Below, one piece after another: positions 53,892 to 63,058 of a DNA stretch of 64,000 nucleotides. A model generated the notes under the pieces. That model saw nothing but the letters and a program-made list of their open reading frames with translations. It did not search any database and was not told where the DNA came from. The translations under genes and the position numbers were made by a program. Each line of letters opens with the position of its first letter. Within the stretch, counting starts at the first letter, position 1. The DNA lies in contig CAVRDP010000014.1 of the NCBI GenBank assembly GCA_963719885.1, forward strand, positions 186,001 through 250,000. Direction: 5' to 3'. Source of the DNA: JANXQG01 sp963719885. Lineage in GTDB: Bacteria > Planctomycetota > Planctomycetia > Pirellulales > Thermoguttaceae.

Positions 53892-53920
53892 TGTACTGAG
53901 TACTGCGTACTGCGTACTGA
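53892..53920. repeat. GTACTGAGTACTGCGTACTG microrepeat
   Basis: Four imperfect 7-bp units (TGTACTG, AGTACTG, CGTACTG, CGTACTG). It interrupts the Rpn-like remnant. Confidence 0.8.
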
Positions 53921-54420
53921 ACTCCTTCCCCCCTGCGCCCACGATGGAAATGCTTCCCCGAGTTCGCCATTCCACTGCTGCCAGGCGACGGCCAGGCGCC
54001 GCTGGATCTGGGGGCCGTCTTCACCCGCTGCTACGATAGCGCGCCCTTCCGGCGCCGTGTCCGGTACGATCCGGCGCGGCTCGTCCCGCCCCTCCCCACC
54101 GAGAGAGTGGCGTGGGTGAGGCAAATGCTTCCCGCTTGAATGCCCGACGCGGCGGGTGGCGACCAAAGTTGGCAGCCCGTGCCCGCCGCCTGCGGAAGAA
54201 CGCGAAACCGAACTCCAGGCCGTGGGGCGGTCGGTTATGCGCGGCCGCGCCATTTGGCGTGGAATCGCGGCGGAACCAAACGGCTGAGCAACTCGGCCTG
54301 CAAGTCCGCGTTGCCTGCTTGCGGGCGGCGGGCGAAATTACCCGCGGAGCCATAAACACTCCCGACCCTTTTCCTTCTTTTCCTTTTCCATCATCATGAC
54401 CCCGAAAGCTCGATCGGTGT
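53921..54420. other. Degenerate intergenic stretch
   Basis: About 500 bp with no frame that I can support. It contains a REP-like string at about 54085-54125 (CCCTCCCCACCGAGAGAGTG followed by GCGTGGGTGAGGC), and fragments of Arg/Pro-rich translation without a family. Confidence 0.45.
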
Positions 54421-54909
54421 TCAGTGAGCAATATCGCACTTCCGCAACACCTCATGGAGGCTCTCCACGCCTTCGTCGGTGACTTGCGTGGCGTTGAGTT
54501 CCACCGATTGAAGCTGGCTCAACCCCCTAAGGTTGTCCAGCCCAGCGTCGGTAACGTTCGTGCCGTTGAGGTCCACCCATTCAAGTTGGCTCAACCCCTT
54601 AAGTTGTTCCAACTCGGCGTCGGTGGCTTGCATGCCGTTGAACCCTACGTCCACAACGCTATTGAAAAAATCGTCACCCAGCGCTCTCCGCAGCCATTCT
54701 GATTCTTCGGATGCTTTATCATCCCATCTTACACTGCCGCCCATCTTCAAAATGGCAGTTGCCGCCGCTCGTTGCCGTACCGCTTGCCGCAGCCTCACCG
54801 CCAGCCAACTACAAGGGACGGCACAGAGCGTGACGAACACCAGCAGCGTCTGGAGGCTAAACTGAGACCTCCATCGGAACATCAAGGCCACCAAAAGCCA
54901 CGCCAGCAT
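54421..54909 (-). CDS. Leucine-rich repeat protein with N-terminal membrane anchor
   Basis: 162 residues. A membrane segment (FSLQTLLVFVTLCAVPCSWL) is preceded by a typical planctomycete start (FRWRSQFSL). LRR units follow (LKGLSQLEWVDLNGTNVTD, AGLDNLRGLSQLQSVELNAT). The ATG at 54879 is an alternative start. Begins 3 nt after the upstream gene. Likely a short LRR protein of the surface; no enzymatic role is seen. Confidence 0.75.
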   Translation of the reverse strand: MLAWLLVALMFRWRSQFSLQTLLVFVTLCAVPCSWLAVRLRQAVRQRAAATAILKMGGSVRWDDKASEESEWLRRALGDDFFNSVVDVGFNGMQATDAELEQLKGLSQLEWVDLNGTNVTDAGLDNLRGLSQLQSVELNATQVTDEGVESLHEVLRKCDIAH

Positions 54910-54912
54910 CAG

Positions 54913-55324
54913 CTACAGGACGACGCCCACCGCACCCACCGCAATCAGCACCGTCCAACCTTTGTGCTGGTTGAACGAAAACCATCGCCACTTTTCCGAC
55001 AGGAATAGCAAGCCCGTCATCGCCAGCGAGCTGTAGACCAACCATGTCGGCGTAGGGCGATACCAGCGGTGTCTTCGGTCCGGAGCGTCCATGCCGGTCA
55101 GTATGACTGCGCCGAGCAGCGGCCCAGATAGCATGGAATCGTTCAGCCACAACACTTCCAGCAGCACTCGCCGATGCGGTCGACCCGCTCCCCTCCAGTT
55201 GCGGATTGACCGCGGGCCGAGGTTGGTCCGCCGCCTTGTGGCCCATGGGGATGGCATCGATCAGCGTGATCTGTCCGTCGTCCAAGGGGGCCGGAGGGAA
55301 AAAGGGGGTCGCCACGTCGGTCAA
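54913..55324 (-). CDS. Membrane protein (one frame break, TTG start)
   Basis: The N-terminal part (DVATPFFPPAPLDDGQITLI) is in one frame and the C-terminal part (MLSGPLLGAVILTGMD, TWLVYSSLAMTGLLFLSE, GWTVLIAVGAVGVVL) in another; the break is near 55150. It has about three membrane segments. The start could be the TTG at 55324, since a stop codon lies just upstream. The family is not recognised. It is followed 3 nt later by the LRR gene. Confidence 0.45.
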
Positions 55325-55663
55325 GGGGTCAGTCCGTGATGGTTAGCGTTTTCTCCACGCCTGCAGCAGACACAGAATTCAGGATACATGTTTTTTCGAC
55401 CGGTATCGACCCCATAGAAGCTGCGTCCCCGTTTCTACCCACGGCCTTCAGAGCCCCGAACTGCTTCCACCAGCAGTTTTCCCTTCCCGGCAACCGCAGC
55501 CACTCTTGAAGTGCGACTTTACGTCCACAAATTCCATCCAGCATCCGGTAGTTGATCGCCTCGTTCAGATGATGCGGCTTCACCCCGTCGCAATTGTCCA
55601 GATCGGCAATGGTGGGGCGGCGCTTGCCGACCCGCAAGCGGGTGCCCCGAAACTCGTCCCACC
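55325..55663. other. Intergenic region with a ComM fragment and a REP
   Basis: About 340 bp between the regulator gene and the membrane protein. It holds the ComM remnant (55534-55611) and a GC-rich repeat (55612-55668). Nothing else is supported. Confidence 0.5.
55534..55611 (-). pseudogene. C-terminal scrap of a ComM/YifB-type Mg-chelatase-like ATPase
   Basis: TIADLDNCDGVKPHHLNEAI and NYRMLDG match the C-terminal end of YifB/ComM proteins (TIADLxGxxxIxxxHxxEAIxYRxLDR). Only about 26 residues remain, directly after a repeat that starts GTAGGGTGGGACGAG, so this is a remnant, not a gene. Confidence 0.6.
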
Positions 55664-55668
55664 CTACG
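55612..55668. repeat. GC-rich REP-like repeat at the regulator stop codon
   Basis: On the minus strand it starts GTAGGGTGGGACGAG and holds an internal pair (GCACCCGCTTGCGGGTCGGC). Its TAG (55666-55664) is the stop codon of the response regulator gene. Confidence 0.6.
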
Positions 55669-57041
55669 ACTCTTCCGCATCCGGCAGCACCCCGTACTGC
55701 CGCAGCTTGCGATAGAGCGTTTTGCGATCGAGCCCCAGCTTCTTGGCCGCCAGGGTCCGGTTGCCTTGGACGCACTCCAGCACGTGAAGGATATATCGCC
55801 GCTCGACCTCTTCCAAGGGTACGAGCTCGCCCGGATCGCTGCCGCCGATCACGACCTGCGAACTGCGGAAGTCACGGACCTTTTCCGGCAGGTCTTCGAG
55901 CGTCAGCTTGTCCAGCCGCGTGAGGGCCACCGCCCGTTCGATCACGTTCCGCAACTCGCGGACGTTGCCCGGCCAGTTGTAGGCCAGCAACTTTTCGGCC
56001 ACGCCTTCCGAAAGGCCTTGCACTTGCTTCTTTGCCCGGGCGGCATACAGCTCGATGAAATGCTGTGCCAAGAGCAGCGTATCGGTCCCCCGCGCCCGCA
56101 ACGGCGGCAGGTCGATTTGAATGACGTCGATGCGGTAGTACAGGTCCTTGCGGAAGCGGCCTTCATCGACGGCCGTTTCCAGGTCGCGGTTCGTGGCGGC
56201 GAGAACGCGGACCTCGACGGCAATTTCCTTCTCGCTGCCGATCGGCCGGAATTTGCCCTCCTCCAAGGCCCGCAGCAGCTTGGGTTGCGTAGCCAGCGGC
56301 ATCTCGCCGATTTCATCGAGAAACAAGGTCCCGCCCTCGGCCAGCGCGAAAAGTCCCTTGCGGTCGTTGCGGGCGTCGGTGAACGCCCCCTTGATATGCC
56401 CGAAAAGCTCGCTCTCCAGCAACGTATCGGGCAGCGCCGCCACGTTCACCGCCACGAAGGGCTTTTCTCGCCGCTTGCTGTGTTGATGCAGGCCGCGGGC
56501 AACCACTTCCTTGCCCGTGCCGCTTTCGCCCATGATCAGCACCGAGGCCTCGGATTCGGCGATCTGGGCCAACTGGTCGTACAGTTTGAGCATGGGCGGG
56601 CTCTGGCCCAGCAAGTCTTCGAAACGGCCCGCTCGTTGCAGCGTCTCGCGGAGCGAATGGATTTGTTGCTGGAGCTGCCGCCGTTCGACCGCGCGGCGGA
56701 GGATGACCGCCAATAACTCCATTTCGATCGGCTTGGTGACGAAGTCATAGGCCCCCGCGCGAATGGCGGCAATGGCGGACTCCAGGTTGCCGAAGGCCGT
56801 CATGACGATGACCGGCATGTCCGGCCGGTTGGCCACCAGCCGCGAGCAGAACTCCAGCCCGTCCATGCCCGGCATCTTCAGGTCGGTCAGCACGACGTCG
56901 AAATCCTCACGGCAGGAGGCCTCGAAGGCCTCGGCGGCGGAAGTGAAGCAACGCGGCAGGAAATCCCGCAGCCGGAGGTCGGTTTCCAAGCAGGTCGCAC
57001 ATGCTGCGCTCGTCGTCGACAATCAGGATTCGCGGCTTCAC
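55664..57041 (-). CDS. NtrC-type sigma54-dependent response regulator (one frame break)
   Basis: The receiver domain has the phospho-acceptor Asp in FDVVLTDLKMPGMDG. The AAA+ domain has a Walker A GESGTGKEVVARG, the sigma54-contact GAFTDARNDR and Walker B GGTLFLDEIGEM. The C-terminal Fis-type helix-turn-helix ends GNRTLAAKKLGLDRKTLYR. The natural start is the GTG at 57041, in GTGA overlap with the histidine kinase stop; it reads VKPRILIVDDERSMCDLL until a one-base gain (CTGCTTGGAAACC) near 56988. Together with the kinase it forms a two-component system controlling sigma54 promoters. Confidence 0.92.
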
Positions 57042-58574
57042 GGCTTAGCTCCCTGCGGCAGTATGACGGTAAAACAACTCCCCTCGCCGACGCGACTGGT
57101 GACGTCGATCCAGCCGCCATGTTCCTGCACGATGCCGTAGGCGATCGACAGGCCCAGGCCGGTGCCGGCGCCGACCTCCTTGGTGGTGAAGAACGGTTCG
57201 AAGAGCTGCGGAATATGTTCCGCGGGTATGCCCACGCCTTGATCGTGGACCTCGATACAGTAGAAGGCCGAAGAACCGGCGACACCATCTTTAGGCGAAC
57301 CTCCGCCATGCCTACCCGCCGACCACGAGTACATGGTGCCCGGCGTGTAAGGCATGCCACCGATGGGGCCGAAGCAGCAGCAGATGACGAACTGCACCTG
57401 GCCGCCTTGGGGCATGGCCTGGATGGCGTTGATTGTAAGGTTCGTCAACACTTGTTGGATCTGCCCGGCGTCGATCTCGGCGACGGCCTCTTCCGCATCG
57501 GACGCAAAGATCAAGCGGACCTTCTGTTTCTCGGCAATCGCATCGAGCATGTCGATCGTCTGCCGGACGACCGAGCGCAGATCGACCGGCGCCTTGTGCG
57601 GCGTGCTGGACCGGGCGAAATCGAGAAGTTGCCGAATGATCATGGTCATCTTGTCGGCCTCCAGCTTGATCGCCACGGCGCTCTCGGCGATTTGTGCCGA
57701 ATCGAGTTTGCCGGAACCGATCAATCCCGCCCGGCCGGCGACGACGTTCAACGGCGTACCCAATTCATGGGCGATGCCCGAGGCCAGCCGGCCGACGGTC
57801 TGCAAGCGATCGGCGTGGCGGAGCTGTTCCAGGGCGGCGATCCGCGCGGCAGTTTCCTGGCGAAGCCCGGCTTGCGATGCGGCCAGCTTGACGCACATCG
57901 TATTGAGGTTCTCGGCCAACTCCGCCAATTCGTCGTGGGAACGAAGGTGTACGGGACCTTCCAGGTCCCCGTCGCCGATCCGCCGGGCTTTGGCAATCAG
58001 TTGCCCCAACGGCCGCCCCACCAGGCGAACACCGAGCAGCACGGCCAACAGCCCGCTGATCAAGAGCATGCCCGCGATCAGGAGCGCGGTGCGGCGAATG
58101 ATGTCATGCTCGTCGGCAACCAGTTCGGTCTTGGGAAAGGTGAATTCCAGCCCGCGGTTGCTCCGGGCGGGCAACGTCACCGGCCAGTAGACGTGCAGAT
58201 TGGGGATGCCGTCGGGCTCATCGGTCTCGACGGCGAGGTGCTGCCGGATGACGATCAAGGTCAGCCGCTCGGCGGGGACAGCGGGACGTAGCTTTCGGCT
58301 CGGCCTGGGAATCGAACGATACCCAGCGGATACTCAACGGCTCTTGCTCCGCGGGCACGATCCGGTCGAGTGATTCCTGGATGTCGCGATCCGTCTTGGC
58401 CTGTCCGAGGTCGGCTAGCAGCTCCTCGATGACGTGGTCCATCTCTTCGGCCTCGGCGGCGGCGCGCTTCTGGAAGAGCGTGACTTCGCGGCGAACGGCC
58501 AGATATCCGTAGATGCCGGCCAGGATGCTATTCGCCAGCATGAAGACCAGAACGAGTTTGAGTGCCAGCCGCAT
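57038..58574 (-). CDS. Membrane histidine kinase (one frame break)
   Basis: Starts MRLALKLVLVFMLANSILAG at 58574 (first TM helix). The frame breaks near 58280 and continues to a second TM (TALLIAGMLLISGLLAVLLG), a HAMP region (RIGDGDLEGPVHLRSHDELA), HisKA with LASGIAHELGTPLNVVAGR and an ATPase domain (NLTINAIQAMPQGGQV; LFEPFFTTKEVGAGTGLGLS). An embedded palindromic element (57319-57343) gives PGTMYSWSA between the N-box and G1 box. It senses a periplasmic signal and pairs with the regulator gene that overlaps its stop. Confidence 0.9.
57319..57343. repeat. Coding palindromic mini-element, copy 9 (in histidine kinase)
   Basis: CCGA-CCACG-AGTA-CATGG-TGCCCGG with one stem mismatch (CCACG against CATGG). 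It codes PGTMYSWSA in the loop between the N-box and G1 box of the kinase. Confidence 0.78.
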
Positions 58575-59015
58575 AGTGAATCTCTTTGAGCCAAAGTAGC
58601 AGGCACACGCCGTGTGCCTGCTACCTTTCGAACCGGGGCAATTTGCCCCGCCGGGGAATTTTGCCCCGCGCCACAACGGCCTCGCGACAGGCCGCAAATG
58701 CCATTGTACTCGCTTATCTGCCGCGATTGTAGCCACTTCCGTATGTTGCGAGCAATTTGGCACGCGCTGTGCTTTATGCCGCTCGTAACGAATTTGCGAG
58801 GCAAGCGAATCACGACAACGGCGTCGAATTCCAAGAACCCTCGCGCCTTTAGTCCTGATCCGTGCTCTTCCTGGTCGCATTGACTCACGGGCACTCGCCG
58901 CCGTCCTGGCGTCAGCGGTCAATGCGACCTTTTTATGTTTTTCCAACCTGCGGCCGGCAACCGCCCAAGGCGTCTTGGACGGCGCGCGCTGCACCATGAC
59001 CTGAAGGAGATTGCG
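58575..59015. other. Divergent intergenic region between histidine kinase and htrA
   Basis: About 440 bp with no gene. It carries the palindrome at 58596-58624 and two further hairpins at about 58635-58670 (GGGGCAATTTGCCCC and GGGGAATTTTGCCCC). It should hold the promoters of both the kinase and htrA. Confidence 0.5.
58596..58624. repeat. Palindrome GTAGCAGGCACAC-GCC-GTGTGCCTGCTAC
   Basis: A perfect 13-bp stem with a 3-nt loop. The same outer arms occur at 60743-60786, where the loop is replaced by the palindromic mini-element. Confidence 0.88.
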
Positions 59016-60507
59016 ATGAGTTTTCTGAAAAATGACGTGTGGAATCGGCGGCCGTTTCGGGCCGTCGCCGTGCCGGTGATGTGCGGGCTGTTGTTCGCGG
59101 CATCGCTGGCAAGCATTGGCGCCGTCATGCCCAATGCGAGCAAAAATCCGGCTGCAGCCCCCGCCCGGGCGCTGTCGCAGAGTTTCCGCGAGGCGGTCAA
59201 GGCCGTTCAGCCCGCGGTGGTGATGATCAAGAGCGAGGCGGCCATGCCCGTGAAGATGGAAGACCAAACGCCGGGCGATGACGATTCGCTCGGGCCGCTG
59301 GGCAACATGCCGGAACTGCGGAAGTTCTTCAAGAACATGCCGCGTGCCCCGCGGCACGGCCAAAGCGGGCTGGGCTCGGGGCTGATCATCGATACCTCGG
59401 GAGTGGTTCTGACCAACGCCCACGTCGTCCGCGATGGCAGCCAGATCACGGTCCGCCTGCACGACGGCCGCGAGTATAAGGCCAGCAAGGTCCATATCGA
59501 CCCCAAGGCCGACCTGGCCGTGCTGCGGATCGAGGGCGCCGATCACCTCACGGCCGCGAAACTGGGCAACAGCGATGAGGCGGAAGTCGGCGATTGGGTG
59601 CTGGCCCTGGGCAATCCCTTCGGCCTGGAAGGCACGGTGACCGCGGGGATCGTCAGCGCCAAGGGCCGCGGCATCGGACTGAACGAACGCGAAAGCTTCA
59701 TCCAGACCGACGCCGCGATCAATCCCGGCAACAGCGGCGGTCCCTTGGTGAACCTCGACGGCGAAGTCATCGGCATCAACACGGCAATTTCGTCCAGCAG
59801 CGGCGGCAATGAAGGCGTCGGATTCGCCATCCCGATCAACCTGGCGAAATGGGTGGCCAAGCAACTCACCGACGGCGATACGGTCCATCGGGCCCGCCTC
59901 GGCGTGATGATCCAGCCGCTGACCCAGGAGTTGGCCCAGCAGTTCGGCGTGAAGACGCACGAAGGCGTGCTGGTGTCCGGAGTCAGCGGCGGACAGCCCG
60001 GCGGCCAAGGTCGGCTTCAAGCCCGGCGACGTGATCGTGGAGTTTGCCGGGAAGGCCGTCGCCGACCCGCAGGAACTCCAGGGACTGGTTGAGCAGTCGC
60101 CCATCGGCAAAGAGCAGACGGTGGTCGTCCTCCGCGAAGGCAAGCGTGTGGAGTTGAAGGTCAGCCCCGCGGAGATGGCCGCTGACGCGGTCGCATCCCG
60201 CGACAATGCGGCCCACGGCTCGACGTTGGAGAAGCTCGGCATGGAGGTGCAAAACCTCACGCCCGACCTGGCGGCCAAACTCCAGGTCCATGCAGAGCAA
60301 GGTGTCGTGGTCACCGACGTGCAAGCCGGCAGCGCCGCGGAACGGGCGGGGCTCGTGAGCGGCACAGTCATCGTGGAAGTCAACCGCGCGGCCGTGAAAA
60401 ACGTTGACGATTTGTGCAAAGCCTTGGACGAAAAGTCCCTGGCCAAAGGAGTCTTGCTGCTGGTCCGTACCGCGCAAGGCAGCCGTTTCCTAGTGATTCA
60501 TGGTTGA
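59016..60507 (+). CDS. HtrA/DegP-type periplasmic serine protease (one frame break)
   Basis: The start is the ATG at 59016 after AAGGAG. A signal or anchor segment (VPVMCGLLFAASLASIGAVM) precedes the trypsin-like domain with the triad His (VVLTNAHVVRDG), Asp (DPKADLAVLRIEG) and Ser (NPGNSGGPLVNLDGEVIG). Two PDZ domains follow (LVSGVSG..GFKPGDVIVEFAGKAVAD; VTDVQAGSAAERAGLVSG). The frame breaks near 60000, where GGCGGACAGC has one G too many. It degrades or refolds damaged envelope proteins. The divergent neighbour is a histidine kinase and regulator pair, which may control it. Confidence 0.93.
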
Positions 60508-60809
60508 CAAGGGCGGAACGAGAATCATGCAAGGCCATTTGACAAAAGGACCGTGGACCATGTTGGAAAAGGAACCCTCCGGAGCGTCGCACGATGACAT
60601 CGTGAATTCGCAACCCGAGAGTGCGACGCCCGGGGGGCCTTTTCCACAGGCCCAACCTTCCACAGGCGCCGACTTGTATCCACCTCAACCACATTCATGC
60701 ACCCTTCAGTTCCTCATTGCAGCAATCAAGAAGCTCTCAAAATAGCAGGCACCGGGCACCATGCTTGCATGGTCGGTGTGCCTGCTACCTTACCCACGGA
60801 GAAAAAGCC
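60508..60809. other. Leader region of the sigma factor gene
   Basis: About 300 bp. It contains the composite palindrome (60743-60788) and no well-supported gene; the frame upstream of 60810 is a fortuitous extension. Confidence 0.5.
60743..60788. repeat. Composite palindrome: mini-element (copy 10) nested in the TAGCAGGCAC palindrome
   Basis: TAGCAGGCAC and TGTGCCTGCTA are the arms of the 58596 palindrome; between them sits CGGGCACCATG-CTTG-CATGGTCGG, the mini-element. It is 22 nt before the sigma factor ATG and can form a long hairpin near its ribosome site. Confidence 0.85.
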
Positions 60810-62285
60810 ATGTTGCCACATACCACCGACGAAATGGGGATGTATATCAAAGAGATCGCCGCGACCCCGTTGTTGGACCGCGACCACGAACGGGCCCTCG
60901 CGGAAAAAGTCTGCCGCACGCGGCGGACGTTCCTCACCCGGCTCCTGGCAAACGATTATTCGCTCCGTTTCGTCTTGGCGGCGGCCCGCAAGGCCGCCCA
61001 ACACAAGCTCCGCATCGATCACGTCGTGGACGTGCAAGGGATCGCTGCGGCCGCACGGCAAGAGGCGTTTGAGCGTCTCCATGCGGGCGTAAGAGTTCTG
61101 CAACGGGCGCTGTCGAAGGATCGCCGGGATCTACGGATCGCCGGCGATCCGCAGCAGCCGGCCGAAAGGCGGCAAGAGGCCCGGCAGTTGCTTTTACGCC
61201 GCCGCCGTGCGGCCGCTCGTCGAATTCAGAGCTTGCAGTTCCAGGCCACGCTGCTGAAGAAGCCGCTGGCCCGACTGGGGCGGATTGCCATGCGGATGAC
61301 GGATGCCGTCGTGCAGCTCAAGCTCCTGGATCCCACGCCCGCCAATGCGGCGCGGCGGCAGGAAGCCCGCCAAGAGTTGCGCCGCCTGGTCCGGCTCACC
61401 GGCGCGGGACCCAGATCGCTGCCGCGACGGCTGGTCGATATCCGCCGGCTGTGCCGCGTGTACGAGGCGGCGTGCCATGACTTCATGGTGCCGAACCTGC
61501 GGCTGGTCGTAGCGATCGCCAAACAATATGCCACGGTGCATGACGATCTGCTGGACCTGATTCAGGAGGGGAATGTCGGCCTGATCCGCGCGGTCGACAA
61601 GTTCGATCCCGCGCGGGGACACCGTTTCTCGACGTATGCCTATTGGTGGATCCGGCAAACGATCCGCCGGGCGCTCGTGCAACAGCGCAACGGCTTCCAT
61701 ACCTCCTATGTGATGACCCGCAAGCTCGACAAGATCCAGCATGCCAACGACCGGCATTTGCAAGCCCACGGGGCCGCGCCCTGCAACGAAGACCTGGCCG
61801 ACGCCGTGGGCATTGGCGGCCGCGAAATGGAAGACCTGCTCCGCATGCAGCGGCCGCCGCTATCGATCGACGATGCGGGCGTGGACGCGGAATCGCGGAC
61901 GCTGGCCGCACTGGTTGCCGATCCCCGCCAGGAATGCCCCGGCGACCAGGTCGATCAAGGCATCCTGGAACGGCGGATCGGCGAGGTTCTCGGCAACCTC
62001 GACATTCGCGAGCGGCAGGTGTTGCAGATGCGTTACGGCCTGCAGGGCCAGCCGCCACTGTGCCTCAGCGACATCGGCCGCGTGTTGCACGTGAGCAAGG
62101 AGCGGATTCGGCAGATTGAAGAAGGTGCGATGGCGAAGTTGCGGCGGCCGCAGTACGCCGCGCAGTTCGTTCCGTTCTTCCACGAGTCGCCCGAACGTCT
62201 CATGGGCGAGGCCGCCGCACTGCGGGAGTGCAACGACCTTTGCGATCCCCGCGGTCGCAAGCGCACCGTGAAGCGCAGGGCATGA
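60810..62285 (+). CDS. RpoD-family (sigma70) RNA polymerase sigma factor
   Basis: 491 residues from MLPHTTDEMGMYIKEI at 60810, with GGAGA upstream. The N-terminus matches region 1.2 (DEMGMYIKEIAATPLLDRDH). A charged, Arg-rich insert (RRQEARQLLLRRRRAAARR) precedes region 2 (VPNLRLVVAIAKQYATVHDD; GLIRAVDKFDPARGHRFSTY; AYWWIRQTIRRAL). Region 3 and region 4 (ERRIGEVLGNLDIRERQVLQ; VSKERIRQIEEGAMAKLR) complete it. It lacks the acidic region 1.1, so it is a secondary sigma factor, the kind of which planctomycetes carry several. It may respond to stress together with htrA upstream. Confidence 0.9.
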   Translation: MLPHTTDEMGMYIKEIAATPLLDRDHERALAEKVCRTRRTFLTRLLANDYSLRFVLAAARKAAQHKLRIDHVVDVQGIAAAARQEAFERLHAGVRVLQRALSKDRRDLRIAGDPQQPAERRQEARQLLLRRRRAAARRIQSLQFQATLLKKPLARLGRIAMRMTDAVVQLKLLDPTPANAARRQEARQELRRLVRLTGAGPRSLPRRLVDIRRLCRVYEAACHDFMVPNLRLVVAIAKQYATVHDDLLDLIQEGNVGLIRAVDKFDPARGHRFSTYAYWWIRQTIRRALVQQRNGFHTSYVMTRKLDKIQHANDRHLQAHGAAPCNEDLADAVGIGGREMEDLLRMQRPPLSIDDAGVDAESRTLAALVADPRQECPGDQVDQGILERRIGEVLGNLDIRERQVLQMRYGLQGQPPLCLSDIGRVLHVSKERIRQIEEGAMAKLRRPQYAAQFVPFFHESPERLMGEAAALRECNDLCDPRGRKRTVKRRA

Positions 62286-62299
62286 ATCGCGACGTGACT

Positions 62300-63058
62300 C
62301 TAAGTTGCAGATCCATTCTTCTCCAGGATGAACGTCGTGATGAAGGGGGTGGTCTTGTTTTCGCTGGCGATCTTCAGGCGTGCACGGTGAAAGGTCCTGG
62401 TCCACGATCTCGCGGGAAGAAAATGGAAGCAGCCGATCGTATAGGCGAGGAAATTCGGCAGGTCCCGCAAATGTTCGGTGACCACGATTTGGCCCGTTGG
62501 TTTCAAAGATCGTCGCAGCGCCCGGAAAAAAGCAACTCGCTCGTCGTCGTCGCGGATCTCGTGCGCCGCGAGGATGACGAAGATCTTATCCACGGAATCG
62601 TCCTCAAGCGGAATGTTCGTGCTGCTGATCGATCGAGTGCCGGGAAAGGGCGGACAGGCCTTTCGTGCGCGTCGGATGGAAGCTTCGGTGTGTTTGGCCG
62701 GGTCGTAAAAATCGAAAATGATCAATTCGCAACCGGGAAACTTCTCTTTCAACAAGATGCTCGTTTCATCGAAGCCCGCATGGATGTTGACGATGCGGGC
62801 GGCCGCCCTGCATTTGCCGGACCAATCCAGCCGGTACAAGCCGGACAGGTCGTAAACGTAAAACGAGACGAGCAGGGAAAGAAGCGTCGCTCCGATCAGC
62901 AACAGGCAGGCAACCGCAGCGCAGGAACGGCAGGGCTTGCCCGTCACGCGGTAGAACACGAGAGAGATCACTGCAAGTCCCCACGACAATAGGTAGAAAT
63001 GCCAGTTGAAGCGAACGATGTTCCAGACACCCTGGAAAGGTCTTCTTACCCGTTCCAC
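62300..63058 (-). CDS. Membrane-anchored class I SAM methyltransferase
   Basis: 252 residues from a GTG at 63058 overlapping the DUF2071-like stop by 13 bp. Two membrane helices (SWGLAVISLVFYRVTG; VACLLLIGATLLSLLVSFYV) are followed by a methyltransferase fold: RIVNIHAGFDETSILLKEKF, ELIIFDFYDPAKHTEASIRR, IPLEDDSVDKIFVILAAHEI and ALRRSLKPTGQIVVTEH. Motif I has HAG instead of the usual GxG, so it is divergent. It is the last gene of a three-gene operon; the substrate is unknown, possibly a lipid or quinone. Confidence 0.78.
   Translation of the reverse strand: MERVRRPFQGVWNIVRFNWHFYLLSWGLAVISLVFYRVTGKPCRSCAAVACLLLIGATLLSLLVSFYVYDLSGLYRLDWSGKCRAAARIVNIHAGFDETSILLKEKFPGCELIIFDFYDPAKHTEASIRRARKACPPFPGTRSISSTNIPLEDDSVDKIFVILAAHEIRDDDERVAFFRALRRSLKPTGQIVVTEHLRDLPNFLAYTIGCFHFLPARSWTRTFHRARLKIASENKTTPFITTFILEKNGSAT

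Noticed and set aside
55329..55775. Intact ComM gene
   Set aside because: Only about 26 residues of the C-terminus are recognisable; the rest is a repeat or opposite to the regulator gene.
58218..60446. 742-codon minus-strand frame overlapping htrA
   Set aside because: Only its last part is real (the N-terminus of the histidine kinase from 58574); the rest is opposite HtrA.
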